Origin: Lasioglossum baleicum
Taxonomy: Eukaryota; Arthropoda; Insecta; Hymenoptera; Halictidae
Assembly (NCBI RefSeq): GCF_051020765.1
Contig: NC_134932.1
Location: 4,154,001-4,218,000 of the forward strand
Direction: 5' to 3'
Length of the DNA: 64,000 nt
A model generated the notes under the pieces. It did not search any database. It was not told where the DNA came from and worked only from the letters and a program-made list of their open reading frames with translations. Position 1 is the first letter of the stretch; the number at the start of each line of letters is the position of its first letter. This document shows positions 48,908 to 59,894 of the stretch, in pieces. The translations under genes were made by a program, and so were the position numbers.

Positions 48908-49444
48908 TATATACATACAATTACTTCGGTCCGCTGATACGAGAGGCGCCTATGTATAGGCGTTCACTTCACATTGTTCGAATCGAACTATAAAAGCGCC
49001 CCGCAAATGCTATCGACAATAATTGTAGCAAATCTCGTGCAATTCAACGTTTTGATTATTTCAGTATATTTCCTGAGCAATATGCACGCTGACGAAAAAT
49101 TTCGTATTAATAAATGCGTATGCTACGTGCGGTTCGTATCAAAGGCTGCAATAGAGAAAGGATTGAAGATCGAGAATTCCTATAATAATGATAATAAACA
49201 ATGATAAACTACTCTATAGGAATAAATAATAAACTATATAGGTGTGCCTATTTACTCTGCTACTATATAACAACAGCTATATAACAATAATAAATATAGT
49301 CTACTGGGAATCGATTCGGAAGTTTGATAAAGGGAAACGATATATCGCAACGAGACATCGATACGATCCAACGGAGCTCGCTGCATGTCTCGTAGTCATC
49401 ACAGACTGCAGACTTTCGTTAAAATATCGGAAAGTGCACGTATA

Positions 49445-52400
49445 ATGTCGGAACAGTAAGAAATTTTCCTTCTATTATTTTTAAATATGAACATCTTTTT
49501 ATCGTTTCAATGTCCAACATAAATGTAAAGCTATTTTTCGTAATTACAGATTTTGTATTGTTGATTAAACAAGCTTCCATTGCTTTTGCATGAGTAAAGG
49601 TTAGAGTAACCATCGCTTCTATTAATGACGTATTATATATTTTGTGTTTTATCAATCATCGTTTAATTGCGCTACTTTCCTATCAGTTTCTTCAGTGGTT
49701 ATACTTTCTTTTCAGAGAATCTATACTTTAAGAAAACTTCATACTGCGTATAACGCATTATTTTTCTCTATAACATGTTTTGTATACTGTTCTTTAACCC
49801 ATTTACACGAATCAGTTAGAATCGGTAGTTCATGAGCTACGTACGACATGATTGCGGAATATTTCACTTACCCATTATGGTTTAAGCGAAATGGCAATTC
49901 TGTAAAATCTTTGATCATTAAAATCCGCTAGTTTACAAAATTTTATTACTCTTATTCTTTTTATTTATTTCAATGTTTATTTGTGCAGCGACGATACTTT
50001 ACTGGATGAAGACCTTGGAGACGAAGAATATGATCTTGGAAACGACGAGGAAGAGGCTCTTTTAGCGGATGATTATGAATTGGAGAGGGTGAGCATATAC
50101 TGCTGCAACTTATTTTGTTATTAAACAAAAACTTGCACACCATTGTAATATCATAAGCTATCGTACGAGATTATTCTACGATGAAAGTTGATAGCGAATT
50201 TCTGAAACATTTTATCTTGAAATGAAAATTCAAAGATCGTCCGATTCATTTACTTTGATTGTTATATTATCTACTTGAAATATTAAATTATTGTAAACTT
50301 GTTTTACAAATTCTGAGAAATCTAAGGCTACATTAGCTGTCTCTCTTTTTTTTGTCAGATTACTCTAAAAATCAAAGGATTATGTAATTTAGACGAGTTA
50401 CATCTAATGTAATTTATATTCGTGTTGTCTGTCTACGATATATTTCAGCATGCAAGATGGGAATTCAACGCTATTAGATTTGTTCGATCTGTAGTGTTTT
50501 ATTTATATTGTATGTGAGAGTTATAACAGGTACACATATAAATGATCATTGTGTATAATTTTTTATCAAAGAATGATGTTGGTAAATTAAACAATTGTTC
50601 GTTTGTGTATATATAAAGCGTTTGGAAAGGATTGTATAGAGTACAGATGGAAGAATTACATACAATACGTATCGTACAATCTGTCTTTTAAAAATTGCTC
50701 ATATTACACGGTTGTAACGCATCCGATGTAAGGTTAAAAGCAAATGCGTATAAATGAACAGATATCGTTGAACAAGCGAGAATTTCATTGTAATTTTACT
50801 TTTCGCGGTATGAAAAGAACATGAAAATACCATGCGGAAATAACATGTGGAATACGTAAGATAAGTAACATACTTGATCTTAGGAAACACTAGAGCAGGG
50901 AAAATGAAACACGATTAGTCATAGATTATTTGCAGATGTTATTTCATTATTCTAAATTAGCTATAGCATTTCTAATAAAAGATAATGTTTGAAATTATTA
51001 TCATCAACGATAAATTCAAGAAATTTTTGCACCAAAGAATCTTGTGGTTTCCAATCGTTCAAAGTTGAATTTATACAACGGTATTTCGATGCGCTTTTCC
51101 TTTTCCCTGCCTTTTACAAAAATCATTTCAATTATTTGTCGCTGTAACCACATTCCAAGTGAATTGTAAATACCACAGTGATTTACATCACTTTGTTAAA
51201 GTAAAGTATTTACACCAAGCAATTATAGTTGAAAATGTTACGAACTTTGTAATACACAGTACATATATTTAATTATCACGATTGTTTCAAACAGTGTGTT
51301 TGGATGCCGCGATCTGCAGCATAAAAATGTTTTAATGAAATTAACAAATGTTTCGAAGGAAAGTGTAAAGTTTTTCGAATAACTATTGAATTTGAATACC
51401 GCGTTAGAATAAAATTTCGAATTTGAATTGGAAATTGGAAATTGTCGTGTTCTTTCTAATTGTAACATAGTTATTTTTGTAAAGTCAATTGTTACACGTT
51501 CAACGGTAGATTAAAAGTAGATAAAACGCCGTTCGGATGAAAGTAGAACTTAGATAAGCGGAATCCTTAAAGAAGGTTTGACGCGTTACAAATTCTTTCA
51601 TTAAAACATTTGTCTACCGTGTACAGATATTATTCGAGTCTGTAACGATAAAATGCTATTGTAACAAAGATTAATATTGTTCACAATTCCATAGATATTT
51701 GTACTAATTTTCATAGAATGTAAGCTCGTATATCTACTTTCATTTTCATAGTGCATGAACAGCAGCATGAGATATTACAGTATTAAAAACTTCGAGCTAT
51801 TTTGATTGTATAAAATATCGGCGAGAAGAGCAAGAGATTTTTTATTCTGCGAGTAACTTATAAAATATATCCGAAGTAACGTGCTGTTATATATTATGTT
51901 GCTGCAATCAAAAGTGATATAACGTGTACAATATATATTTTTATAACGATTCTAATTATTGTTAAGTGTAAGCTAAGTAATTGAGAAATTATTCGGTCGG
52001 AAAGAAGTACTCGATCATCCTAACTAAGCATCGAACATTACGTACGATTTATCTGAAATAATTAACTAGGATACGAATATACACATCTCCATTCAATATT
52101 TGATTGCACGAAACACAGTGATTGTGTTTAACGGTGAGCTTTAGCGAAAGATAAATTTTATAAGGATATAAAGTAATATGAGAATTGAATATTGCGACAT
52201 GACATTAGAAAATCATAATCATCCAACGCATCGTCGTTCTGATCATAAAATTCTCATTTTCAAACATTCGTATTCATGCAAAGATCGAATCGGATTGGAT
52301 CGGATCGGATCGAAACGGATCGGATCGGATCGAATCGAAAGAAATCACCTTACCTACCAGCCGATATGTTATTTAAAAGTAGATTGTAACGACTATGGCT

Positions 52401-55400
52401 AAATATCATATTTTCATTACAAATATTTGGCAATTTAATTCCCTGAGCAGCAGAATAGCTATAAGGGAGAAGAGGAGACAGATGATGTACTGGACTTAGG
52501 AGTTACCGACGCACTCGACGACGACTTAGATGGTGAAGATGAAAATATAGAATTGAATAGAAGTAATGACAATGATTTTTACGAAGATGGAAATCAACTA
52601 GAAGTTCCGTCGAAGTATTACGAGCAAGATGACATCGACAACTACAAAAATGAACAATCGCGTCAGAAAGATGAACGTTCGGCGAACGATAATGTTAATG
52701 CTTCTTCGAACATCGGCAAAGGAGATTTGCGAGAGAAGCTGCAGAAAAATGCAAAGATCTATGCAGCAGCGACTGGACAAGGCATGGAAGACGATGAATG
52801 CGAAGAGGCCAAGGAAAGGAGGAACAGGTTTCAAAACGAGAGAACTATAGTTTCACCGAAAATGAATAGCAATATTCCGGACAGTTTGGAGAACGTTGTA
52901 ACATCTGAACCATCGAAGTTGATGATCTACAGAGGCCGCGGAAGAGGTCGAAGCGCAAGAGGAAGCCGCGGAGGAAGATTTAATATACAGAATTCTGGAA
53001 ACTTTAATCCAAGGTACTTGACGACTAGACATCTTTGTTCTTAGTTAGTTTTTTTTGGTACTCTGACGACTGCGACAAAGACGCAACAGATGCAATGTTA
53101 CCCTATAAATAGATAGACAGATAGATAGATAGATAGGTAGGTGGTAAGTTCAAGTTTCTGAAATATTTCTGAAATGTTCCACTAGATTTAACAACGCGCG
53201 CAATATGAATTTCGACGGTCAAACACCAGCAGCGTGCAGACCACCGTTACTCGAAGCCAGGCCACCGTTTCTTCTTGGAGTACCGAACAACGTACAAAAT
53301 CAGCAGATCATTTATCAACAACCAAACTCTCAAGTACAACCCTTCCAGCATTATTCTCCGAACGGTTCGCTTCAAGGTCCTACACATTTCGTAGATAGTA
53401 GGCCGCAATTCAATCCTAATCAATTTCAAGGTCAAGTTGTCCCACGAATCATTGGCCCGAGATTAGATTACGGGCCACGAGGTAACTTGCCGGGGTCGCT
53501 GCAAGGACCACCTTACAGCCACAACCACAACCATAATCATCCGCCGAGTCAATCGTCGTACGGTCAAATTCAACCAGGACCCTTTCAGAACTCGAACGTC
53601 CACGGCGTACAAGACAATCAAACTCGTCTGATGCAGAATAATCAAGGTCCCTTGTTGCAAGGAAATCCAGGAGGATCGTTACTTGGAAACCTGAATCCGT
53701 TGGTCGCTTCATCCGTCGCTTCAGCGCCTGCCGCGTTGTTACAAGGAAACCAGGCGTTGCCGCTGCAAGGATTTCCACGACAACCTTCCCAAGGGCCGCC
53801 TATGAATCATCCCAACGTACAAGCATCGAATCAGCCGCCTTTCGAGAATAGACCAACTTTTCAAGAGGCTCAGTTTGAGAATCGACCGGTTTACGATTCG
53901 CGGTCTGGTTATTCCGATCAAGTACCTACCAGCCAATTTAATACTAATTCGTTGACGGTACCGCAACAGTCCTCCTCCAATGTACCCAATGTACCTTTAC
54001 CTCCAGGCCACAAGATTTTAATCAATCCTCACTTTCGGGGCGCTGTTCAATCGACCAACGACGGTAAGTCTTTGAAAAACGTTGTTTAGCCAAATTTTCG
54101 GCTATTCTATTGCTACAGTGATGTCCGACTGTAAGAAATTTCTCGGTTCTGTGTTGTGTGACTTCAAAGACCGCGCCGGACGTAGAAAAGGACGGCGAAG
54201 CGAGTGGCCTCTGTCGCCGAGAAATGTAAACATAACTAATTCAATAACAAATCGTCTTTATTCTTAATTATTTTTTTATGGGACTTTGATCAACTTATTC
54301 GTGGCAGGTTTCTAATGAAAACGATACCAAATATGATATAATTCCAACTATATTTGCTTGTGTAATGAACGATGAAAGTTTTCGACGCAAAAAAGAGCAG
54401 CGTATGGGAAAGAAAGAGACGCAGATCCAAGGCATTTCCCGCTGTTCTTCTTTGCGTCCGAAACATTCATCGTTCATTACACAAGTAAATATCATCGGAG
54501 TCATATCATATTTATTATAAAAATTCCACAAACAGGTTGTTGAAAGTCCCATAAAAAAAAGAAAGAAGTTTTGTAATTGGATTGGAGGCAGCCGAGCTTC
54601 ATGGCCCAGTGGAATGGGCAGCGTAGCGACATACAGTTAAGCTTTCAGCAAGACTTACAGTCGGACATTACTGTACAACTATTGTCGATACTACGCAATA
54701 CCACAATACCATAACCGAGCAATCTTCTCTCTCACACAAAGCAGCAAGGCTGGTATGGGATTCCGCTCAACAACAAACACCTTTATCGTCGCAAATTCCT
54801 AGCAGTCACTTTCCACAATCCGTATCGTCTTATCAAAGTCAAAATCCCTATGGTCAGACGCAGCAACAAGGACCTCCGCACTACCAACAGAATTATCAAC
54901 AAAACAAAAGCGACGTATGTATTTAGAAATCTCTTTCTTTCTTTGAAGAAAGAAGAAGAAAAAAAATTTCTCTGCGAATACATACACGTTTCGTGGACAC
55001 GAAATAACACGTATCAATTCCATATTCCAAATAGGATCCTTATGCGTACTTCTCGGACGTGTGGCAAGAGAACAAGTCTCAGAAGAGTCAGAGTGGAGGA
55101 ACTGTCGGTAAACAATATTCCGCCGAAAGTAATTACACACGAGATGGTGGCTACGAGGCTGTCTCCAAGTATAAGTCGGGTCACTGGGATCCGAAAAACA
55201 GTTACCAAGAAGTAAGTAACGCATCCGTACAAATGATTGCAACATAATGCAAGATAATACAATACAATATTATATCTGTGATTGTAAGGACAAACGCCGC
55301 AAGCCACAATCTTAAAAAAATTGCTTTACAGGGTGACAAGAAATAACGGAGTTAAACATTTCTTATTATAATTCTGTCAAATCGAGGAATTTTGAAAAAC

Positions 55401-58400
55401 CAAATGATAACCATAACATGGACCTTTAGTATTCATATATTTAAGAAGTTTCGAAGTGGCCACCCTTTGAGCCGATTCAGAGGCTCAAACGTGTCTTGAA
55501 ATTTTCGGCTATGGGCCGCAGCTCTTCTGGCGTCATTCGGTCCCACACCCGGCGCAGAGATTTTTTCAGCGACTCGAAACTTTTATGGAGCTGAGCACAG
55601 ACCCTGGCCTCCAAAATCGACCAAACGCTGGAGTTCATAGAGTTGAGATCCGGTGAGTACGGCGGCCATTCCGCAGATGTGATGAAACCTGGAAAATGGG
55701 ATTTGCTACGGTTTTCGTGGATCAAGGGGTCAAAATCAAGCAAGAAGTGTATCGACGGGACATTCTCGAAGCCGTCGTACTTCTGTGGGCCCAACAGCAC
55801 CTCGGCGATCCGGAATGGACGTTACAGCAGGATTCCGCGCCTGCCCACAGAGCGAAAACGACTCAGGAGTGGTGCAAAGCCCATTTTCTAGGTTTCATCA
55901 CATCTGTGGAATGGCCGCCGTACTCACCGAATCTCAACCTGATGGACTACAGCGTGTGGTCGATTTTGGAGGCCAGAGCCTGTGCTCGGCCCCATAAAAA
56001 TTTGGAGTCATTGAAAAAATCTCTGTACCAAGAGTGGGACCGAATGACGCCAGAAGAGCTGCGGTCCATTGCCGAAAATTTCAAGACACGTTTGAGCCTC
56101 TGTATCGGCGCAAAGGGTGGCCATTTCGAAACTTCTTAAATATATGAATACTAAAGGTCCAGGTTATGGTTGTTATTATTTGGTTTTTCAAAATTCGTCA
56201 ATTTGACAGAATTATAATAAGAAATGTTTAACTCCGTTATTTCTTGTCACCCTGTATAGTATAGGATTTACGTATTCGCCAGAATAAAGTCGTGAAAACA
56301 AATTCGAAAGACTCAGAAAATAATGCAATTTAACCGGTGTCCTATGTCAAAGCATTAGTGATCAGAACTTTAAACGGCAACATCTCGAAAGTAAAAGTTC
56401 GTGACATGCGGCGTTCTTCTTCCTGACAACCACAGATATTACTTGTAATTTCGATCAGATTCATTTCTTATGCGTGTCCATTAGGATCATAGAGGAGCCC
56501 ACCAGAATTATCGGGACAGAGATTTGCAATCGAAACCTAGAAGCGATTATATTCCAAAGAGTAGGCCACCCTCCTCGAATACGTACCGCGAGAGCTACGA
56601 TCAAAACCATGCGCAGCAAAAGTCACCTGGTAACAGACTCCCGAATGCTTTGGTAAAATCCAGGTTGCCACAGAAAAGAATCTCCGAACCGGTAGATAGA
56701 CCTTTGCGCGACCTAAGTCCAAAACGTATGAAAGCTAATAATAGGAATCTTCAGGAAGTGCGAACGGTAGATACTTTAAGTGCCACGAGTACCGAGAAGA
56801 AGGTATGTTACTTCATTTCACGCTGTTCACCGTACGATGCGTATGATGCTTCGTCGTATAGAGTATGGACAAATAGAATGATAACGTATCGTCTGGTAAA
56901 TGAAAATACATATTTCAGGACGAAGAGAATGATCCGGAAATGGAGGAGTACAGAAAGAAAATGGAAGAACAGAAGCGACTTAGGGAAAAGATTTTACGTG
57001 AAAAGGAAAATAGGCGAAAAATGGCTGCGATGGAGAAACAAAGTGAAGAAGCTAAAACTGAAAGCAATGCGTGTACGTATTTACCTACAATATGTTTTAG
57101 TACTCTTGCAAACACCTGTATCTTGACAATAGCAAAACATATTTCCGCAAAATAAATAAACACTTATTCTTATAATTTTCTCAAATACAGTGACTCCCAC
57201 TAATATTCGGTCACCCTTGAAAACACCATAACTTTTTAAATATTGGACTATGCGATTTGAACCTTTTTGGGAAGCTAGAGCAATTAGTTTACTACGGCAT
57301 GTGAAAAGAAGTTTTTTCAAAAATTGCATTTGGTCGGAATTGTAGAGAAAATACAACTTTTAGTATTTTCTCTGCAATTCCGACAACTTGCAGTTTTCTT
57401 TCAAAAATTTTTCTCACGTTGTGTAGCAAACCAACTGTTCTAACTTCTCCAAAAATTTCAAGTCGTACATTCCAATATCAAAAAAGTTTTGGTGGTTTTA
57501 AGAGTGTCCGAATATCGTGCATATAATCGTACACTCTAAATAGAAGAAATTTCTTTTCCAGCAAACGAAAGTGCACGGGATACGAAACCGATGTCGGTAC
57601 TTATGGGAGTTGTAAAAGATGCTTCTACGAACAAAGGTCATATCGGTATTGGCAGAGGACGCGGTCGTCCTATCAATACACAAGCTACCGAGGTACAGCA
57701 ATAAAACTACTGTATTTTCTTAATTATTAGTATTAGCGGTACGAAAACAATGGGAATACGACAATTTTTGTCGACTGTAATTATTTTATAAATCATCGAA
57801 TAGGATGAGTATATTTACCTCCACGCCATAGTACATTTTGTTGCTTTTCGGAACATTCGCAAGCAATGTATATACTTAACACACTGATCGAAAGTGCAAA
57901 AAGTATCGGCACATACCTCGTATCATCTCGTGTTACGTTAAAATACTGATTACTGTTCGAGTGCATTGTACATACATAAATATATTCGTATATTGCAATT
58001 TTACATATATATTTAAGAGAGTTGTCGCATTTTTAATCAATTTTAAATATTAATCATTGCCAACAGAATTGAAGTACACAAATTCCAAATGAAATATATT
58101 TAGAGCCGAATAAGTTATGTATATGTATATATGTGTGTGTGTATATATGTATGTGTGTGCATATATATACATATATGTACATATATTTATAGATGTTACT
58201 GTATATTTTTTACTCATGTTTCAATAAAAATATATTTTTTAAGTACTTTTTGTTCCTTTTCATTTCCTCCAAATTTCAACGATTATCTATCGTAGAATGA
58301 TCGATGCTCTTGAATGTGAAAGAAATATCGCGTTGGTGGATGGATCTTTTAGGATTATACATATAATGTTTGTAATTACCGAATGCGATTCGGTGACTCG

Positions 58401-59894
58401 ACAAATTGAAATATCTTTACGATTTCTGTTGTAGGCTGCAGTAGAGAAACCATCGTGCATACGAATTGTAAGAACAATACAGACTGCACAGCCGAACGAG
58501 TCGGTAGACTCTGCCAAGGACAATAACTCTGGGCACACGATTGTCCAAGCCAACGACAGTACCAAAGTTCTGAGTATGCAATCTGGTACGCGACGTGTCG
58601 TGATACAGAAATCGTTGTCGAATACTCACAAAATTGCCACCACTATCCAAAAAACAGTGTCGAATCTGCAAAAAGGTCAGGTGGTGTTGCAAAACAAGAT
58701 AATTAGTCCTATGCAGGCTACAACTCAAAAAGCTGGTCAGAGTCAGTCGGACCCATCGAAGAAATTGATAATGGTCGGACAGAGGATCGGTAACAATCCG
58801 CAGAGAATCTTCAAACAAAAGCCAACTATAAGTCTACAGAAGACTATCGTCAGCGTGCAAGAAGCAACGAACGTTAATGCACAAAAGATCGTTGCGAATA
58901 CCCAGAACAATCAAAGAATCGTACTTCAAAAGACGCTGGCTCAACAGAAAAAGTTATCAGAGATCAAAACGAATACCGTGAAGGTAGAAAATTTAGCAGC
59001 GAGCACATCCGAGGCACAAATTAGACGTATGTGTCAAGGGATTGGAACAATTGAGGTGACTATTTTTGCATGAGAACATTAACTGTCGATCTCGAAATGT
59101 TGTTTTCTTTTTACGCGTCGTAACTTGCGCTTCAACCTCGTCGAATTTCATTTTTACATTATTTTAACAGACTCGTTACGCCGGATTTAGTTTGCTATTA
59201 TTATTTCATTTCCTTTAGAGTATATTTACGCAGAAATGATTTCATTCGGATGTCGCAGCTCTCGCGCGTTTTATATTCAAGATTTCAAAGATAGAGCGCT
59301 ACAAGTTTCATAGTTTCTTTAACTCGATCAAGACCAAATTCTTCCAATCTTAAGTATACTGAAATACTTTATGTCTTTTATATGTCCAATAATGATACTC
59401 GTTATCGCAAACGAAACAACAATTATTTTATTCATCGATCAATGTATGTGTTGCCTTACTTTGCGTACACGCTTCTCGATTCCATTAACCCAAACCGGAA
59501 CTCGCGTAGCGATATATTTTACGGTGTATAGTATTATTTCGCTTAACATGTAAAAGCTTTATTTCATTTGAATTTTTCCAAAGCTTATTGTTAATTTATG
59601 TTACCACCTTTCTCTACCAAGATTTTTGTAATACGTTTATCTTACTGTTTTTTTTTAATATTCAATAAACAATCTATTTTTTAGTTTAATAATTACTTGT
59701 TCGTATTATTCGTGTTGTAGAGCATACACATGGGTGAACGTAGCGCAACAATTGTGTTTAAGACGCAATCCGCTGCCATGGTGTTTCACAAGAAATACCA
59801 GCGCAAAATGATAGACCTCTCGCTGATAACTGTTTGCCTTGTACCGCAATCGAGCGGGACTAAGACCACGGCTGCCGTTGTCAAAGTTTCTTAA
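49445..59894 (+). CDS. RBM33: RNA-binding protein 33-like (RBM33), acidic/Gln-rich with C-terminal RRM
   Basis: RBM33 is a nuclear RNA-binding protein linked in mammals to GC-rich mRNA export and m6A demethylase recruitment. Eleven exons join in phase: 49445-49455, 49989-50088, 52451-53013, 53186-54063, 54745-54914, 55035-55211, 56485-56802, 56919-57072, 57562-57692, 58435-59055 and 59721-59894 (about 1098 residues; human RBM33 is 1170). Visible parts are an acidic N terminus (MSEHDDTLLDEDLGDEEYDL), an RGRGRGRSARGSRGGR tract, Gln/Pro/Asn-rich low complexity, a charged coiled stretch EEYRKKMEEQKRLREKI, GRGRGRP, and a final RRM (VKVENLAASTSEAQIRRM into ATIVFKTQSAAMVFHKKY and DLSLITVCLV) split by the last intron. 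The RRM end and the N terminus both resemble RBM33. Introns carry a foldback, a mariner palindrome and a Tc1-type MITE. Confidence 0.8.
50089..52450. other. RBM33-like intron 2
   Basis: A 2.36-kb AT-rich intron. A possible alternative terminal exon follows the TATTTCAG acceptor near 50449 and would add about 22 codons before a stop. A (GGATC)n-type repeat lies at 52284-52340. No other gene seen. Confidence 0.6.
52284..52340. repeat. GGATC-type pentanucleotide repeat
   Basis: A degenerate run of GGATC/GAATC pentamers in RBM33-like intron 2, about 110 bases before exon 3. Confidence 0.85.
53110..53142. repeat. (GATA)n microsatellite
   Basis: A GATA tetranucleotide run in the short intron between RBM33-like exons 52451-53013 and 53186-54063. 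Confidence 0.9.
54279..54551. mobile_element. Palindromic foldback MITE in RBM33-like intron
   Basis: Two arms of roughly 130 bp are inverted copies: both read inward from TGGGACTTT and share CTTGTGTAATGAACGATGAA further inside. The spacer between them is very short, so the transcript would form one long hairpin. TA flanks both ends, though TA is self-complementary. No coding frame. It lies in the intron after exon 53186-54063. Confidence 0.75.
55477..55800 (-). pseudogene. Mariner transposase C-terminal fragment, left arm
   Basis: The minus-strand frame contains EWPPYSPDLNSMNSSVWSIL and continues to IAENFKTRLSL. It mirrors the right-arm copy but the third catalytic Asp is Asn (MNSS in place of MDYS), and the N-terminal part of the frame is antisense to the right arm. 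It is a broken duplicate. Confidence 0.75.
55696..56139 (+). pseudogene. Mariner transposase C-terminal fragment, right arm (DD37D)
   Basis: The plus-strand frame of 147 codons holds the second and third catalytic aspartates: QQDSAPAHRA and PPYSPNLNLMDYSVW. I count 37 residues between them, a spacing of the maT/DD37D group rather than classic mariner DD34D. The first Asp and the helix-turn-helix region are missing, so it cannot encode an active enzyme. Confidence 0.85.
57188..57515. mobile_element. Tc1/mariner-type MITE, copy 2, right end truncated
   Basis: It starts CAGTGACTCCCACTAATATT after TA at 57186-57187 and matches the family at 25907-26565, with a large internal deletion. The right side matches as far as TAAGAGTGTCCGAATAT and then stops about 20 bases before the expected terminus. 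It lies in the intron between RBM33-like exons 56919-57072 and 57562-57692, only about 45 bases from the next exon. Confidence 0.8.
57693..58434. other. RBM33-like intron 9
   Basis: A 742-base AT-rich intron with TATATG/TGTGTG low complexity near 58110-58195 and an AATAAA at about 58223. That signal could allow an early poly(A) site, which would drop the RRM; no other evidence supports this. Confidence 0.55.

Larger units (their letters stand above)
55329..56254. mobile_element. Palindromic mariner-family element (DD37D type)
   Basis: The 926-bp element has long, nearly perfect inverted ends starting CAGGGTGACAAGAAATAACG and flanked by TA (55327-55328 and 56255-56256). The inverted homology continues well into transposase coding sequence: the left arm encodes the end of a transposase on the minus strand (55477-55800), and the right arm encodes a longer end on the plus strand (55696-56139). 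The first catalytic third is absent. The structure looks like an inverted duplication of the 3' half of a mariner. It lies in the intron between exons 55035-55211 and 56485-56802. Confidence 0.85.

Noticed and set aside
52553..54089. Reading the two long plus-strand frames as separate genes
   Set aside because: Splice sites join them in phase (53013 to 53186) with other exons of one RBM33-like protein.
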